From Stachybotrys elegans (taxonomy: Eukaryota > Ascomycota > Sordariomycetes > Hypocreales > Stachybotryaceae): 64,000 nucleotides of DNA. This document shows, piece by piece, positions 22,075-33,080 of the stretch. Made by a program: the position numbers and the translations under genes. The notes beneath the pieces are model-generated. The model had not been told where the DNA came from and did not search any database. It saw only the letters and a list, made by a program, of their open reading frames with translations. Each line of letters starts with the position of its first letter. Positions within the stretch are counted from its first letter, which is position 1. Where the stretch lies: contig JAGPNK010000017.1 of NCBI GenBank assembly GCA_020746835.1, forward strand, positions 248,001 through 312,000. Reading direction: 5' to 3'.

Positions 22075-22500
22075 ATGTATCGTAGCACGAGGAGTATATC
22101 GCTTGCCTCACCACCATTGCTATTGAGTGCCCAGATCTGACAGAGCCACGTCCAAACTGGCACGTTGCCAGCTACCGAGAGGGGTATGTGCCATGCTTGC
22201 GATGTGTGTACGGGTTCGTTGCGATGTTTGATGTCTGATGAGATCCGCACAGGAGAGCTCAGCTGAGAATGTTGAAGAAGCTCCCCTTTGGGCCAAGACG
22301 CCCCGCGCTTTAGGCATCCAGGCTTGCTACAGCTGGGATACAGGGGATGGTAGTTCGTGGCTTCACTTTCAGTGCACTGCATTGCAAGCCTTGCCTCAGC
22401 CTATAAGTCCTAGTCTACGGAGCACTGGGTTGTTGCAATTCTTCGAAGCTACAATACACATCATGATGCACCCCGCACCCCCAATGCTCTGTTGGTCATC
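22075..22500. terminator. 3' intergenic region between convergent genes
   Basis: It separates the convergent ends of the amidase and FtsJ-like genes. No coding sequence is supported; no distinctive polyadenylation signal was assigned. Confidence 0.35.
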
Positions 22501-23649
22501 CTAATTGTTGAATGAGGCTTTCGCAAGAGCTCTAGCCTGCGTGATCCAGACCTGCTTGCCCATACGGATGAGCTCCGGCCCAAACGCATCGAGCACCTCC
22601 TGCTCACTTGGCTCGCCTGCCCAAATGGCCTTGACATACTCTTCCTCGGAGCCAAACGTAGCGGCCTTCCAGATCTCCCGCCAGCGCTCCACGGCGTGAA
22701 GCGCCTCCGGGTCCTGGCTCTGCACGTCCTGCGCAACCATGTAGAAGGACGACCGCTTCGCGTGGCCCATTTTGGGCTTGAACAAACGGAGCTTGGAGAA
22801 CTTGCTGAACCTGTGCAGCAGCAGCACCGTGTCCCAGGCCTCGAGCTTGTGCAAAAGCACCACCATGGTTCCCCCGGGCTTCAGGTGGCTCAGGCCGATG
22901 GCCAGCTGCGAGGTAGTCAGCCGTCGAGCCTCGCGCCTCTCCTGGTACTCCATGCGCGAGTGCGTTCGAAGGACCTGGCCGTCGCAAATGGCGAGGTCGA
23001 ACAGATCGTCGCGCTGCAGCTGCTTCGGGAGGAAGCCGTCCCTCTCCGGGTGATCATGAGGAATGTCCGTTGTTCCCAGGTCGGCCGCCAGCATCGTGAC
23101 GTCGAGGAGCCGGATTTCCACGTTTGAGTATGCCGGAAGGAGGATGTTGTGGCCTCCAGAGGCGACGGGCAAGCTGAATCCGATGGCATCTGCTTCCATG
23201 TTGAGGCCCAGCGCGACGCTCAGGAATCCTCCAGGGGCCATGCAGGTGTCCAAGATTCGGTTCGGGCTCGACATGTCGCTGTTTTGGATCGAGAATGCGC
23301 CCGTCTCGTTGTTGATCGCCTGTGCGATTCTCTGCATGAGCGTGTAAAAGTATTGTTTGGTATGCTCATCGGCCTGGTCTGCTTGGCGGCGCTGCTTGGC
23401 GAAGAAGCGATCGCCAGCGGGATTCTTCCAACCCTTTCAAGGCAACATGTCAGCAACTCTTCGGCTGCAAAGGGCGGGACTTACCTTGAGTCTAATCTCG
23501 TGAAGTTCTCGGAACTCGGGGACTCGCTCCAGCAAGTACGGGATGATAATCCTGGCAGCCTGCCCAGGCGCTTCGCCGCCTGTATCCGGGAACTGGTCTG
23601 CGCTGTGGGCAGTATCAGGGCCTTCGGCTCCTTGGTCCATGGTTGCCAT
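22501..23649 (-). CDS. FtsJ/RrmJ-like SAM-dependent methyltransferase domain protein
   Basis: Exons 23649-23485 and 23433-22501 give 365 aa. The Rossmann SAM motif is ILDTCMAPGGFLSVALG, followed by an acidic motif (DLAICDGQ) and LKPGGTMVVLLHKLE, which together fit an FtsJ-type (RrmJ) fold with Asp and Lys of the usual catalytic set. The known family methylates ribose 2'-OH of RNA, but this fungal version is distant and its substrate is unknown. A C-terminal extension of about 80 aa is helical and rich in Glu and Ala. ATG 23649 is chosen as the first in-frame methionine pair (MATMDQG). It lies just outside the metabolic cluster and need not be part of it. Confidence 0.75.
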
Positions 23650-24602
23650 GTCTGTAACTGCCAGCAGCGGTGGTACGTTGGTGTGTCTTGGCGCGACAAG
23701 GAGAAGACGAGGCCGAGTGGTTACAAAAGGGTGAATATATACCTTACCGGCCTGAGCAGAGATGGGGCATAAATATTTGTCGGAGGCCGAACCTGAATGT
23801 GAGCTGGCCATCTGTGTGCTCGGCCTCCTGCATATCAAGCCTGTCAGCAGGCCGAGCTGAGAGTCATGGCGAATGAGAGAGGGCTTCGTGCAACGTGGAA
23901 ACGTGATGTAGGGCTTTTCTCTGAACAGTATGTCAAACTCTTTCAGGTTTTACTGCATGGGTGAAGATAGCCTCCAAGATTCCAGCTATTCTCATCTGCA
24001 TTCATAGCCAGCTCGGGTGGATGGTGATGCACTGCACGGTGCACCAGAGGCGACAATGATTCCAGTGAATGATCTACTGATGTTTGTTCGAATAGATGAG
24101 TGTCAAGCCGGGGTGTCGATGCTCGGTTTGATCTAGTTAATGAGACTGAGTTTACGCTGTCCATCCTCCTCTCGTTTACGAACTCTCGTGATGGTAACGG
24201 TTAGATGGTGCCTCTAAATAAATACTGCTGGCTGTCAGTCAGTCCAAGTGAGACTGGATGAATCTGCGACAGGACGGCCAATGAATTACTTCATTTTATC
24301 TCTTCTTCACATATTTAATGCCATGTATGTACGTCTGATGCCGTGGCACGTGGAATAACAGACTGTCTTACATGCCTGTAGTGCCTTGTCGGACTTTCCA
24401 ACAGGTCCGACCGACACTGAGACTAAGTAAAAGCAGCGCCACGATCCTCGCTTATTATTTATTTACTCTGCTCACACGGCGTGAACATACAACCACAACA
24501 AACCATCACAACAACTGCCACCAAACATCTACATAATTTAACCCAGCTCACCATAGAGGACTCATCGACTTGCTTCTGTTGACTTCATTTCCCCGTCAAT
24601 CG
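23650..24602. promoter_or_regulatory. divergent intergenic region
   Basis: Holds the upstream regions of the FtsJ-like gene (minus) and the YdeI-like gene (plus). An AT-rich tract near 24450-24470 may be promoter sequence of the latter. No coding sequence is supported. Confidence 0.4.
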
Positions 24603-25400
24603 ATGCTGAGTCGCACCGCCCTGGCCCGCCGCCTGCCGTCCTCTTCACCACCACACTCACGCCTCACCATCCTCCAGACACGCCCTCCCTCATCCCTCAC
24701 AATGCCTCGCGTACGAGCCCGCACGCGCTCCTCCGCCCTAGAGAGCGACACCAAACCCAAGTCGTCATCATCCATCGCCAAGAAGCAATCCAAGCCCGCC
24801 GTCCCTGCCACCACCTCCAGCGACCTCCCCACCATCATCTTCCCCAGCGCTTCCGCCTTCGAAGCCTGGCTCGTGACAAACACCTCCTCCTCCCCCGGCA
24901 TCTGGCTCCAGATCAGCAAGAAGGGCCGCCCCGTCCCCACGACCGTCACGTACGACGAGGCCCTCGACGTCGCCCTCTGCCTGGGCTGGATTGACGGCCA
25001 GCGCCGCGCCCGCGACGCCGACTACTTCCTCCAGCGCTTCACCCCGCGGAGGCCCGCCAGCCTCTGGTCCCGCCGCAATGTCGACAAGGTCGCCGTCCTC
25101 GTCGCCCAGGGCCGCATGCGCCCAGAGGGCCAGGCTGCCATCGACGCCGCCAAGGCCGACGGCCGCTGGGATCGTGCCTACGCCGGCTCCAGCACCATCC
25201 AGGTACCTGCCGACTTGGACGCGGCCCTGAGCAGGAATCCCGAGGCCAAGACCTTCTTTGAGAGCTTGACGAGGGCGCAGAGGTATTCCGTCCTGGTCCG
25301 GATCGAGACGGCGAAGAGTGTAGCAACGAGAGAGCGTCGGATTGCACAATCTGTCGAGCAACTGGCGCAGAACAAGACCTCAACCTCGCCCAAATCCTAG
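24603..25400 (+). CDS. YdeI/OmdA-family protein (OmpD-associated, bacteriocin-protection type)
   Basis: An intronless 265-aa frame starting at ATG 24603. Residues about 85-250 match the OmdA/YdeI pattern: FEAWLVTN, IWLQISKKG, CLGWIDGQRR and FTPRRPASLWSRRNV. The family is mostly bacterial and its members have been linked to resistance against cationic peptides; the biochemical activity is not settled. The first 33 residues before a second methionine (MPRVRARTRS) are rich in Arg, Ser and Leu without acids and could be a mitochondrial targeting peptide. The alternative start at 24702 would give a nuclear or cytosolic form. Lack of introns and bacterial-type content raise the question of old horizontal transfer. 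Confidence 0.75.
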   Translation: MLSRTALARRLPSSSPPHSRLTILQTRPPSSLTMPRVRARTRSSALESDTKPKSSSSIAKKQSKPAVPATTSSDLPTIIFPSASAFEAWLVTNTSSSPGIWLQISKKGRPVPTTVTYDEALDVALCLGWIDGQRRARDADYFLQRFTPRRPASLWSRRNVDKVAVLVAQGRMRPEGQAAIDAAKADGRWDRAYAGSSTIQVPADLDAALSRNPEAKTFFESLTRAQRYSVLVRIETAKSVATRERRIAQSVEQLAQNKTSTSPKS

Positions 25401-25765
25401 GTTGCTCTGCCTCGACTGCAATCCATCGCCCGTGCCCAATCAAACAGCCGTGGATAAACAGACGTGGATAAACAGACGTGAATTCGCAGATGAGCAAAAG
25501 TCATGAAAGCCATGTGTATTATTTCCTCTTGGTGTGCTGAGGTGCGAGTCCAATTCCAGCCAGATCCCAACCGTTTGCCCCGGATGCCTATCATCACTCT
25601 ATATACCATTATACTCCAAGCGCTATATATTTTCCCTTGTCCTAAGCAATCCGAATCGTTAAGCAAATGTGTCCAAAGTCAAAGCTCCGATGTCTAAGAG
25701 CGCGCAGCAGTTCTGCGAGCTGGGCGATACGTGTGTCAGCGTGGACGGTGCCACGACCGCATCCT
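25401..25765. terminator. 3' intergenic region between convergent genes
   Basis: Between the YdeI-like stop and the stop of the 2EXR gene. No coding sequence is supported. Confidence 0.35.
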
Positions 25766-28057
25766 TCAATTATACGCATCCCACTCCTCTTGCTCCTCAT
25801 CCTCCTCATCCTCTTCCTCTGCAGCCGTGTCGTCGAGAAGTCCATTCAACTCCTCATCGTCTTCGTCTTCATCAGCGTCGCTCCCCTCGTCCTCCTCTCC
25901 GTCTTCGTCCTCCGAGGACACTGGGTTCGCTCTGCGATGGAGCTGGAGCCTTTCAGCCAGGCTCATGCGCGGCTGGGCCTCATCCTCCTCATCTTCATCC
26001 TCATCCTCATCTTCATCTTCATCTTCACCCTCCTCCGTCTCCTCCGATTCGCTTTCCTCGTCTTGGACAGCCCTCCCCTCCCTGCTACCCATCACTTGTA
26101 CACCGCCAGAGTCCGAATCCGAGTCCGAATCTGAGTCGGGCGCGACAGCCCGGGATCTGTTCCTGGCTGAAGCCTGGTGAGCTCCAGCGTCTGGAAGATC
26201 CACGTCTGATGAATCGAGCACGACACGGGCGGTGCGTGCACGTTTAGCCTGAGGCTCTGGATCGTTGCCATGGCCGTCGCTGTCGTCCGAATCCGATACA
26301 ATGCGGCGTTTACGGGATCGCCTTGCTGAGGGACCCTCGGTGGCTTCTATGTCTTCTTCGTCTTCTTCGTCGGTGGCTTCTACGTCTTCTTCTTCCTCTT
26401 CACCTTCTTCTTCTTCATCATCATCTTCTTCGTCTTCTTCTTCGTTGACGTCGACGTCGACCTCTACGTCTTCTTCGTCGTTGACTTCCACGTTGACTTC
26501 CATGTCGACTTCGACGTCATTCCCAGACTCGTGCTCATCATCGTCAAGAAAACCATCGGATAGGTTTGAGTCCATTTCGGGGTTCGAACCATCGTCGATT
26601 CCTGAGCTGTCATATTCTTCTTGGACTTGGGGCATCTGTGAATCATTCCACTCGGAGACAAACGGCGCCTGGGACGAGGCCACCGAGGGCTCGTATGGGG
26701 GTGCATCCGCGATGCGTCTTTGGCCCAGTAGAATCTCCAACTCATGGTAGCTCCAAGAAAACATATGGCCAAGGTGCGAGCGTGCCCTCCAAGGATTCTG
26801 GGCAGGTCCCACCATTATTTCGAGGGGTAGCACATCAAGGTTGTTCTCCTCGGACCATTCATCCATAGTCGGATCTTCGTCGTGAAAACAAGTCTGGATA
26901 TATCTAGGGTGCATCTCGAAAAGCGTTCGATGACGGTCCATGTTTGGCCAAGTCACCACTTCACAGGATTTAACGCGTAGACCCTCGACTTGCTCCGTGA
27001 CATAAAACCAGTCTTGATATGCGTATTTTGACACGCACCAACGCAGGCTGTAAGACAGCCTGCGATCGTCGTGGCCGCAGTTGACGAATACACGGGTGAG
27101 TGATGGGAAGCGACGGCGCAAGAGGCTCAGCAGGGCTCGGACAGGCATCACGTCGGACAAGCCACAGTCGATGCCAATCTGGGTGACGATTTCGGCAACG
27201 CCCGGCAGATGAAAGGTAAACAGTGGTTCGAAGTAGAGCGTTGGGTCAAGCCCCCCGAACCAGACGATGTCCGTGTTCTTGTTGAAGGGCAGGAGAGAAT
27301 CCCCAAATCGATGGTCAAGCCTCAAATTGTCCGGGACAAGCTGTTGGGCCAGGCTGCGGGACTCTTTATGGACAGCGAGAACGGTTCTGAGCAAGCGGGT
27401 TGTTTTCGCGACCCCCGGACCAGGGGCGAGTGAGATGGCGGCTTCGAGTTCTGGCAGGCCTTCGGGGTTCTCATCCTCTCCATACGACTCCTGCAACCCG
27501 TACTTGTCGGCGTGCTCGCGCGAGACGGGAAGAAGCAGCATGCGGTAGAGCCTCGACTTGACGCGCAGGTCAGGGCAGAAGGCTTGCCAGATCATGGCGC
27601 GTATTTCTATCGGCAGGCGACGGAAGCAGGTGAAGGCGCCGTCGGCATTCCCCATTTCTGAGGTAGTGTTGGACTCTTGGTCCCAGTGTTTCTCGTAGGG
27701 ATTGTTGGCCTCGGACGGGAATCCATCATCCTCATCCTCCGAATCTTCCTCTTCCTCCTCCGAATCGGCCGCTTCTACATCCAAGAATGGATTGCCGCCG
27801 CCCTCGCTGTCGCTATTGTCATTGTCATCTTCATCTTCATCACCATCACCATCACCATCACCATCACCATCGCCATCGCCATCGCCATCGCCATCGTCAT
27901 CGTCATCGCTGCCGTTTTCTTGGTCGGAATCGCTCTCGTCATCCTCTTCGTAGACAAGGTGGCTCGTATCCGCGTCCGCGCCATCATTGCTCGAAGAACC
28001 GGAAGCACCTGGGGAGGATACGCGCTCGCGTGGTGACGACGTATTCGAGCCCGTCAT
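25766..28057 (-). CDS. 2EXR-domain protein with very acidic flanks
   Basis: A single-exon frame of 763 aa from ATG 28057. Residues about 135-330 begin with FTCFRRLPIEIRAMIWQAF, the hallmark of the fungal 2EXR domain, a fold of unknown role related to F-box-like proteins. The N-terminal 120 residues are dominated by Asp, Glu and Ser with a run of alternating Gly-Asp, and the C-terminal 300 residues are long Glu/Asp tracts broken by a basic patch (SARRSRKRRIVSD) that could be a nuclear localisation signal. Such charge resembles histone-chaperone or nucleolar acidic tails. Its function is not known. The acidic tracts arise from trinucleotide and hexanucleotide repeats in the DNA, so their lengths may vary among strains. 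Confidence 0.75.
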   Translation of the reverse strand: MTGSNTSSPRERVSSPGASGSSSNDGADADTSHLVYEEDDESDSDQENGSDDDDDGDGDGDGDGDGDGDGDGDEDEDDNDNSDSEGGGNPFLDVEAADSEEEEEDSEDEDDGFPSEANNPYEKHWDQESNTTSEMGNADGAFTCFRRLPIEIRAMIWQAFCPDLRVKSRLYRMLLLPVSREHADKYGLQESYGEDENPEGLPELEAAISLAPGPGVAKTTRLLRTVLAVHKESRSLAQQLVPDNLRLDHRFGDSLLPFNKNTDIVWFGGLDPTLYFEPLFTFHLPGVAEIVTQIGIDCGLSDVMPVRALLSLLRRRFPSLTRVFVNCGHDDRRLSYSLRWCVSKYAYQDWFYVTEQVEGLRVKSCEVVTWPNMDRHRTLFEMHPRYIQTCFHDEDPTMDEWSEENNLDVLPLEIMVGPAQNPWRARSHLGHMFSWSYHELEILLGQRRIADAPPYEPSVASSQAPFVSEWNDSQMPQVQEEYDSSGIDDGSNPEMDSNLSDGFLDDDEHESGNDVEVDMEVNVEVNDEEDVEVDVDVNEEEDEEDDDEEEEGEEEEEDVEATDEEDEEDIEATEGPSARRSRKRRIVSDSDDSDGHGNDPEPQAKRARTARVVLDSSDVDLPDAGAHQASARNRSRAVAPDSDSDSDSDSGGVQVMGSREGRAVQDEESESEETEEGEDEDEDEDEDEDEEDEAQPRMSLAERLQLHRRANPVSSEDEDGEEDEGSDADEDEDDEELNGLLDDTAAEEEDEEDEEQEEWDAYN
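27838..27900. repeat. hexanucleotide array (CATCAC/CATCGC)n
   Basis: About ten tandem six-base units inside the 2EXR gene, reading as alternating Gly-Asp on the minus strand. The array switches from ACC to GCC units half way, suggesting slippage growth. Confidence 0.85.
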
Positions 28058-29118
28058 CTTGGTGGCTGCTATGGCTGTTGGAGACTCGGTGAGAAGAATT
28101 TGAGCGATCGGCGGGCTCCCTCAAAGGGCAGGCCGGAGGTAAATAGAGACGACGAGCTGAGGGGAAACTGAGAAGAGCTGGGACAGGTCGAGAAAAGTAG
28201 GCGGCAAAGGCCATTTCAGCTGGCTAAAGTGCAGACGCGCTGTCACGTGATTCTGCCTCTTTACGCACCATGATTGGAAGTTGGCTTTCTCCGCACGCAA
28301 TACTGTCTCACATTTTTTTCCAGTCGAAAGGCCCTGCCCAGCCTTCATAGACACGCCATGAGGGACAGCTGAACGCACGGGGATGGATTGTTAAAATGCG
28401 CGGAGCTAAAGTTCTGATGCCCTTGTCGTACAAGCGACTCGGTATCTCCACTACCAGGCTCAACGTTGAAAGATTGGTTGGGAATGGTCTTGGTCTTCAC
28501 TCGTCTACTTTGCAGTGCTTTTGGCATCTGTAGGATGGAGAGGGACAATTCGAGTCGCTGCCGAACGCCTAGATACGATGGAATTCTTGGTTCGAAGGAG
28601 GGAAATTAATCTTGCTGCTGGACAAGAATAATATTTGACAGCTGCGACACCGGCCATCACAATCCTGGCGAATTCAGCCCGTCATTATAATATTGGAAAC
28701 AAGGAGCACCGAGGCATCACGTTGACCACCGATATACAAAGGAGCTAGAGACTTCTTGTTATATTGATAGGTATACATCATCTTAGATCTGCGTACAGCG
28801 TGTTCGGAGACAAAAAGACAAGAGAAAAAGTGAAGCCGCGCAACACATCGCCAGTCCCTGAGGGACCGATAGTAGACGTATACAGGCAGAAAATAACAGT
28901 ACCTCCTAGAGGTGAGGTGAGAAGTGAAGAGACAAGGGCTATGTACGTGAATGAGAAAAAGAGCAAGATGGAAACGCTCATATCATGCGCCACGTGGTAT
29001 ACAAAAGAGCATTAGAATCGACTTTGTCCCCAACGCCTCTCCAAGCAAATGCGCCATCTGGCCCGCCCAGGACAAGCATGTCCCGCGTCATGGGGTATAT
29101 CCGTCCTTCATTCCTTCT
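28058..29118. promoter_or_regulatory. intergenic region upstream of 2EXR gene
   Basis: About 1 kb between the GH76 stop and the 2EXR start, both on the minus strand. No coding sequence is supported. Confidence 0.35.
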
Positions 29119-30735
29119 TCAGTCAAAATACGTCATCCAGACAAAGGTCCATAGAGTACCGCCCAGCACCAGAATCGTGAGGATGGCGGCGCCGGCGCGA
29201 TCGCCCGTCGTGATGGGCGCACGCTCGGGGGGCCGGCCATCCCAGCCGTTGATGCCGGCGTTGGCGTCGCCGCGGGAGATGCCACCGTTGGCGGCCGTGG
29301 CGGGCGCGGGGGCCCAGTCGATGAGCAGGCTCGACACGGCGGCGAGCACGTCCATGGCCTCGCCGGCGCCCGACGTCGCGTCCACGGCCGGGTCGACAAA
29401 GACGCCGCCGCTCCAGTAGAAGCCGCAGACGCGGCCCGTGGCGCCGCCCGTGCACTGGTTCACAGCGGCCTCGGCCGACGTACGCAGGACGGGGCGGATG
29501 CGCTCGGCTGTGTAGGGCGCCAGCTGTGTCACCTGCGCCAGCCAGCGGTGGACGTAGCCCTTGAAGGACAGCATGTCGGGCGAGCAGTGGCCCTGGGCGG
29601 TTTCGCAGTCGGCTTCGAAGGCAATGTCGTTGGGGAAGAAGGTGTTGAAGATGCTTTCAACCAAGTTATCAAGGCGATCCGCCCACTTTTGTTCACCGCC
29701 CGTCTAAGAGAGTATGGTCAGTATGCCTATTCTCCATTGCGGCCGAAGAGCCTCGACAAGGATCTGGTGAAGCGGCTTACATAGTTGTACATATGAGCGG
29801 CGCCCTGGGCCAGCACACCAGCATTGTATGAAAAGGTCAGGGTGTTGATGTCGGTGCAGTTGTGCTCGACGTGGCCGCCGTCGTAGACTTCCCAGGTCTC
29901 GTGGTCGATGTACTCGACGCCCCAGAGCCAGTCCCAGGTCCTCTCGGCAACCTCTGCGTAGGTCGAGTTGTCGGTGTAGCGGGCTAGACGGGCGCCCATG
30001 TTGAAGAAGATGGCATTGGCGATAGCTGCAAACAAAGGTTAGCTTCCCCACGCATCTCTAGAACCTTTCATCGGACGCACTGTTCTTGTAGTTGTAGCCG
30101 TTGTTGGAGAAGGGAATCTGCCATCGCAGGCCACCGTTGCAAAAATCGTCGTGTCGGTTCGGGTCGTTCTGCGTGTTCCAGACGGCCTGCGCGAGGGCGA
30201 GCCACTGGGGACGATCCTCGGGTGGGTTGGGGAACCTGTTCTCGGCAGCAAGCATGGCCGACATGCCCCAGAAGCCCTGGTCATCGTTTCCGAGCGAGGC
30301 CGTGTGGTTGAATGGTTGGTAGTCGTTGTTGTCACCCGTCTGGTGCAGCATACCTTCCATGATGACGTGGTTGTAGCTCGCGTCGCCCGTCAGGTGCCAG
30401 TAGTCGATGTAAGTTCCCATCATTGCGCCGCCTTCCCACCAGTAGTAGTCGCCCTTGAATTCAGTCGGGGGCCCGGGGAGGATTCCGGGCGTCATTCCCG
30501 TCTGGTTGCCGTCGTAGAAAAGCATCATGTCATAAGCAAGCGTCCGCGAAGACTCGAGAATGTCCTCTGTAAGCCGGGGGTTAGCATGAGGAAAAATATT
30601 TGTGCGAACGCGCCAGCGCATACCTCGCGTCTCGATGGAGTAGTAGGCGGCCTCGGCGACACCAAACAACTGCGTCGCGAGCAGGGCGACGCCCGCTACG
30701 GCCGGGGCCGCATGTCGTGAGCGGGCGAACACCAT
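29119..30735 (-). CDS. GH76 alpha-1,6-mannanase, Dfg5/Dcw1-type cell-wall protein
   Basis: Exons 30735-30624, 30566-30081, 30025-29781 and 29703-29119 give 475 aa. The first 29 or so residues are a signal peptide (VAGVALLATQLFGVAEA). The GH76 domain follows with YYWWEGGAMMGTYIDYW and the catalytic Asp pair in LGNDDQGFWGMSAM. Several N-glycosylation sequons are present. The last 25 residues are strongly hydrophobic after a small-residue stretch, as in a GPI-attachment signal or membrane anchor. Yeast Dfg5 and Dcw1 are thought to transfer GPI-linked mannoproteins to wall glucan, and this gene probably has the same role at the cell surface. All three introns are canonical. Confidence 0.9.
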
Positions 30736-31785
30736 GTCGATGAAGTGAAAGCGGTGGCGGTGGAAATAGAGCGAAGCAGACGTTTGTAAGTGTAGGTGGT
30801 GTGTTGTGGTCGTCGTCTCGTGGCAGGTCTTTTCGGGGTCTACCAGCGGAAGATGCGGTCGGCGTAGCGATTACTGCGCAAGTGACGATGGATGTATGCC
30901 AAGAAAGCGAGTGACAGTTCCGACGAGCCGGAAGCGATTGGCGACCTGAAGGGTTCTCGTGATGATGTTTGGTAGCGGCGGCAGTGGTAATGGCTGGGCA
31001 CGGCACCTAAGAATTGGCAAGGACGGGTCGAGGAAATAATATGCACAACTGCAAAGCTTGAAGCGCGAATGTCAAGATTTGAGGCGTGTGGCACAATGGA
31101 CAACCGGGATGGCTGGGGTGCGCGGCAATGCCAAGGCGAGCTTCTCACAAAGTGCCTAGAGCAAGAGAGATAGAGGGAGAAGACAGGTAACGAACGAATG
31201 AATGGTCGAGCAGAAATGACGAGATGAGCGGTCTTGGCCGGGGAGAAGCAAGGCACAAAGACACAGACACAGGCGCGCGACAGGATAGGAGAAGGAGGAG
31301 AGAAAGGCAGGTTACAGCAGCACAGTAGGCGGTGGGCGGCAAAAACAAAGCACAAGGTACAGAGCAGCATAGGCACAAGACACATGCATGCATGTGCAGG
31401 CGGTCATTAGTGCAGCCATTATTCCGTCGAGAGGCAACACACGCCCCCCCTAGACGCCCTTGCTGGTGAAGAGGTCTTGGCGGGTAGCACTGATGAGCAA
31501 GAGGCGATGGGTGGGAAGCGAATAGGGGCGCGTGAGGGCAAAATCGATGAGGGATGCCAAGAGGAGCAGGATGCCAAGACGCAGGGTTATTTAGCGGGAC
31601 GACCGAAAAGGCTGGGCATGGGACGGGATGGAAGAGGGGGGGCTGTGTGCACAAAACTTGGCAGCAAGAGGGAAAAGAAGGGCGGATGACGGAATAAACG
31701 GGAAATGGATGATCGAGTCATGAATGGCGAGGTAAATGGCGGCATAAAACGACACCGACGATGGGCAGATTGACAGGGAAATGGC

Positions 31786-31825
31786 GAGAAATGGAGAAAT
31801 GGAGAAATAGAGAAATAGAGAAATG
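31786..31825 (+). repeat. five tandem copies of GAGAAATR
   Basis: Five perfect octamers in head-to-tail order, varying only at the last base (G, G, A, A, G). Likely a slippage minisatellite. Confidence 0.85.
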
Positions 31826-32528
31826 TAGATGCAAATCCTGACGGACAGAATCAGGCAGGAGCTGGGCTCCGGGGGTGACGCGTATGGATAAAGTGTAATT
31901 TCAGAGAGAGGGACTCAGTCGCCCAATAGCCCGGACGGAATGGACAAACCCACGAGAGAATGGGGGAGGACGAGGGAAAGGGGGCGTGCGGCTTGGCACA
32001 ATCGGGGCGGCCTCTTGGCAGATGCTGCCCCAAAAGGCAACTGGCGTCATGCAAACAAGTCGCCGAGCCATATCAACAATGTCAACATTTTAACATGACG
32101 TCTGCCTGTCTGTCGCCTTGGTTTATTCTTGTGTGGGAAGTGGCCATTCTGGGATAGGCTGGGAAAGGAATTCAAGGTTAAAAGTTACCTTAATACCTTA
32201 ATTGCTCGGGTGTCCCTTGGGGATTTGGCGGGGGATTAAGCTTGATTGGAAGACTCGAGGCACCCAGATACCATCCATCAGCCCCGCCATCATGTCTACT
32301 GAGCACCAGTATGTGCGTGCGTGCGTGTCGGTCTGTCTTGTGCACGTGGCAGCTCCCCATGGAAAATGATGCTGAATGTCTCAAGTGACGACAGCAAAGT
32401 CACAGCCCGCGAGAATGACTTCAGCTACAGCTAGGCCAACACGAGATCCACCTCGTGTTGCTGTCTCACCACCCAGTGGCCGTGTTGAAGCTTGTCTCCT
32501 CGTGGCGTCGCCTAGCCCTCCAGCTCCA

Positions 32529-32612
32529 GATAAAAATAAATACCAAAATAAAAATAAAAATAACGTAAAAAATAAGAAGTAAAAAATGAAAAATGAAAAA
32601 TAAATCAATCTA
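32529..32612 (+). repeat. A-rich low-complexity tract
   Basis: Irregular repeats of AAAAT and related units over roughly 80 bases, in otherwise balanced sequence. Confidence 0.8.
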
Positions 32613-33080
32613 GAAAGAAAAATTGCGAAGAGCAGCTCCGGGCCCTCCAGCGAGATTAGTTTGGTTTCAGCGTCTTGCGCTACTCCGCTCGCCAAATGAC
32701 GATAGGCGAGAATGGGCCATGCCAGGCGGGATACAGTGCCCAAGGAAAAACTTGAGCGCTAAAGTCACGTGATATCGGCATGTCCTGTGTCCATGTCTTG
32801 ATGCTTGACCCGAGTTGTTGAAGCTGAGTTATCGAAGCCCCCATCTCCAGCGGATAGCCGAGAGATATCATACTTCATGTACATCCCCAATAAAAGAGGT
32901 GCAATTGCAACTGTACATGGTCATGACCGAGGTTCGAACCTCCCTCTTATCATATGCCATGGCAGGACCTGTCCGCTTCCCAACGCCGTATGAACAAAGA
33001 AACGCTTCGATGGTCATTGGTAGTAGTCTTAGACATTTAATGAGCAATTGCCCCTGTCTACCGGATAGCTCCGAGTGTCG

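Larger units (their letters stand above)
30736..33080. other. long gene-free stretch with purine-rich and A-rich tracts
   Basis: No supported gene in 2.3 kb. The part next to 30735 (long GA-rich tracts on the plus strand, CT-rich on the GH76 sense strand) is probably the GH76 promoter and leader. A tandem octamer and an A-rich tract are listed separately. Confidence 0.45.

Noticed and set aside
25667..26750. Plus-strand serine- and leucine-rich frames over the acidic 2EXR gene
   Set aside because: They are complements of GAA/GAT repeats; the 2EXR domain fixes the coding strand as minus.
32925..32945. tRNA-like B-box (GGTTCGAACC)
   Set aside because: The palindrome fits a B-box on either strand, but no A-box, acceptor stem or anticodon arm can be formed around it.
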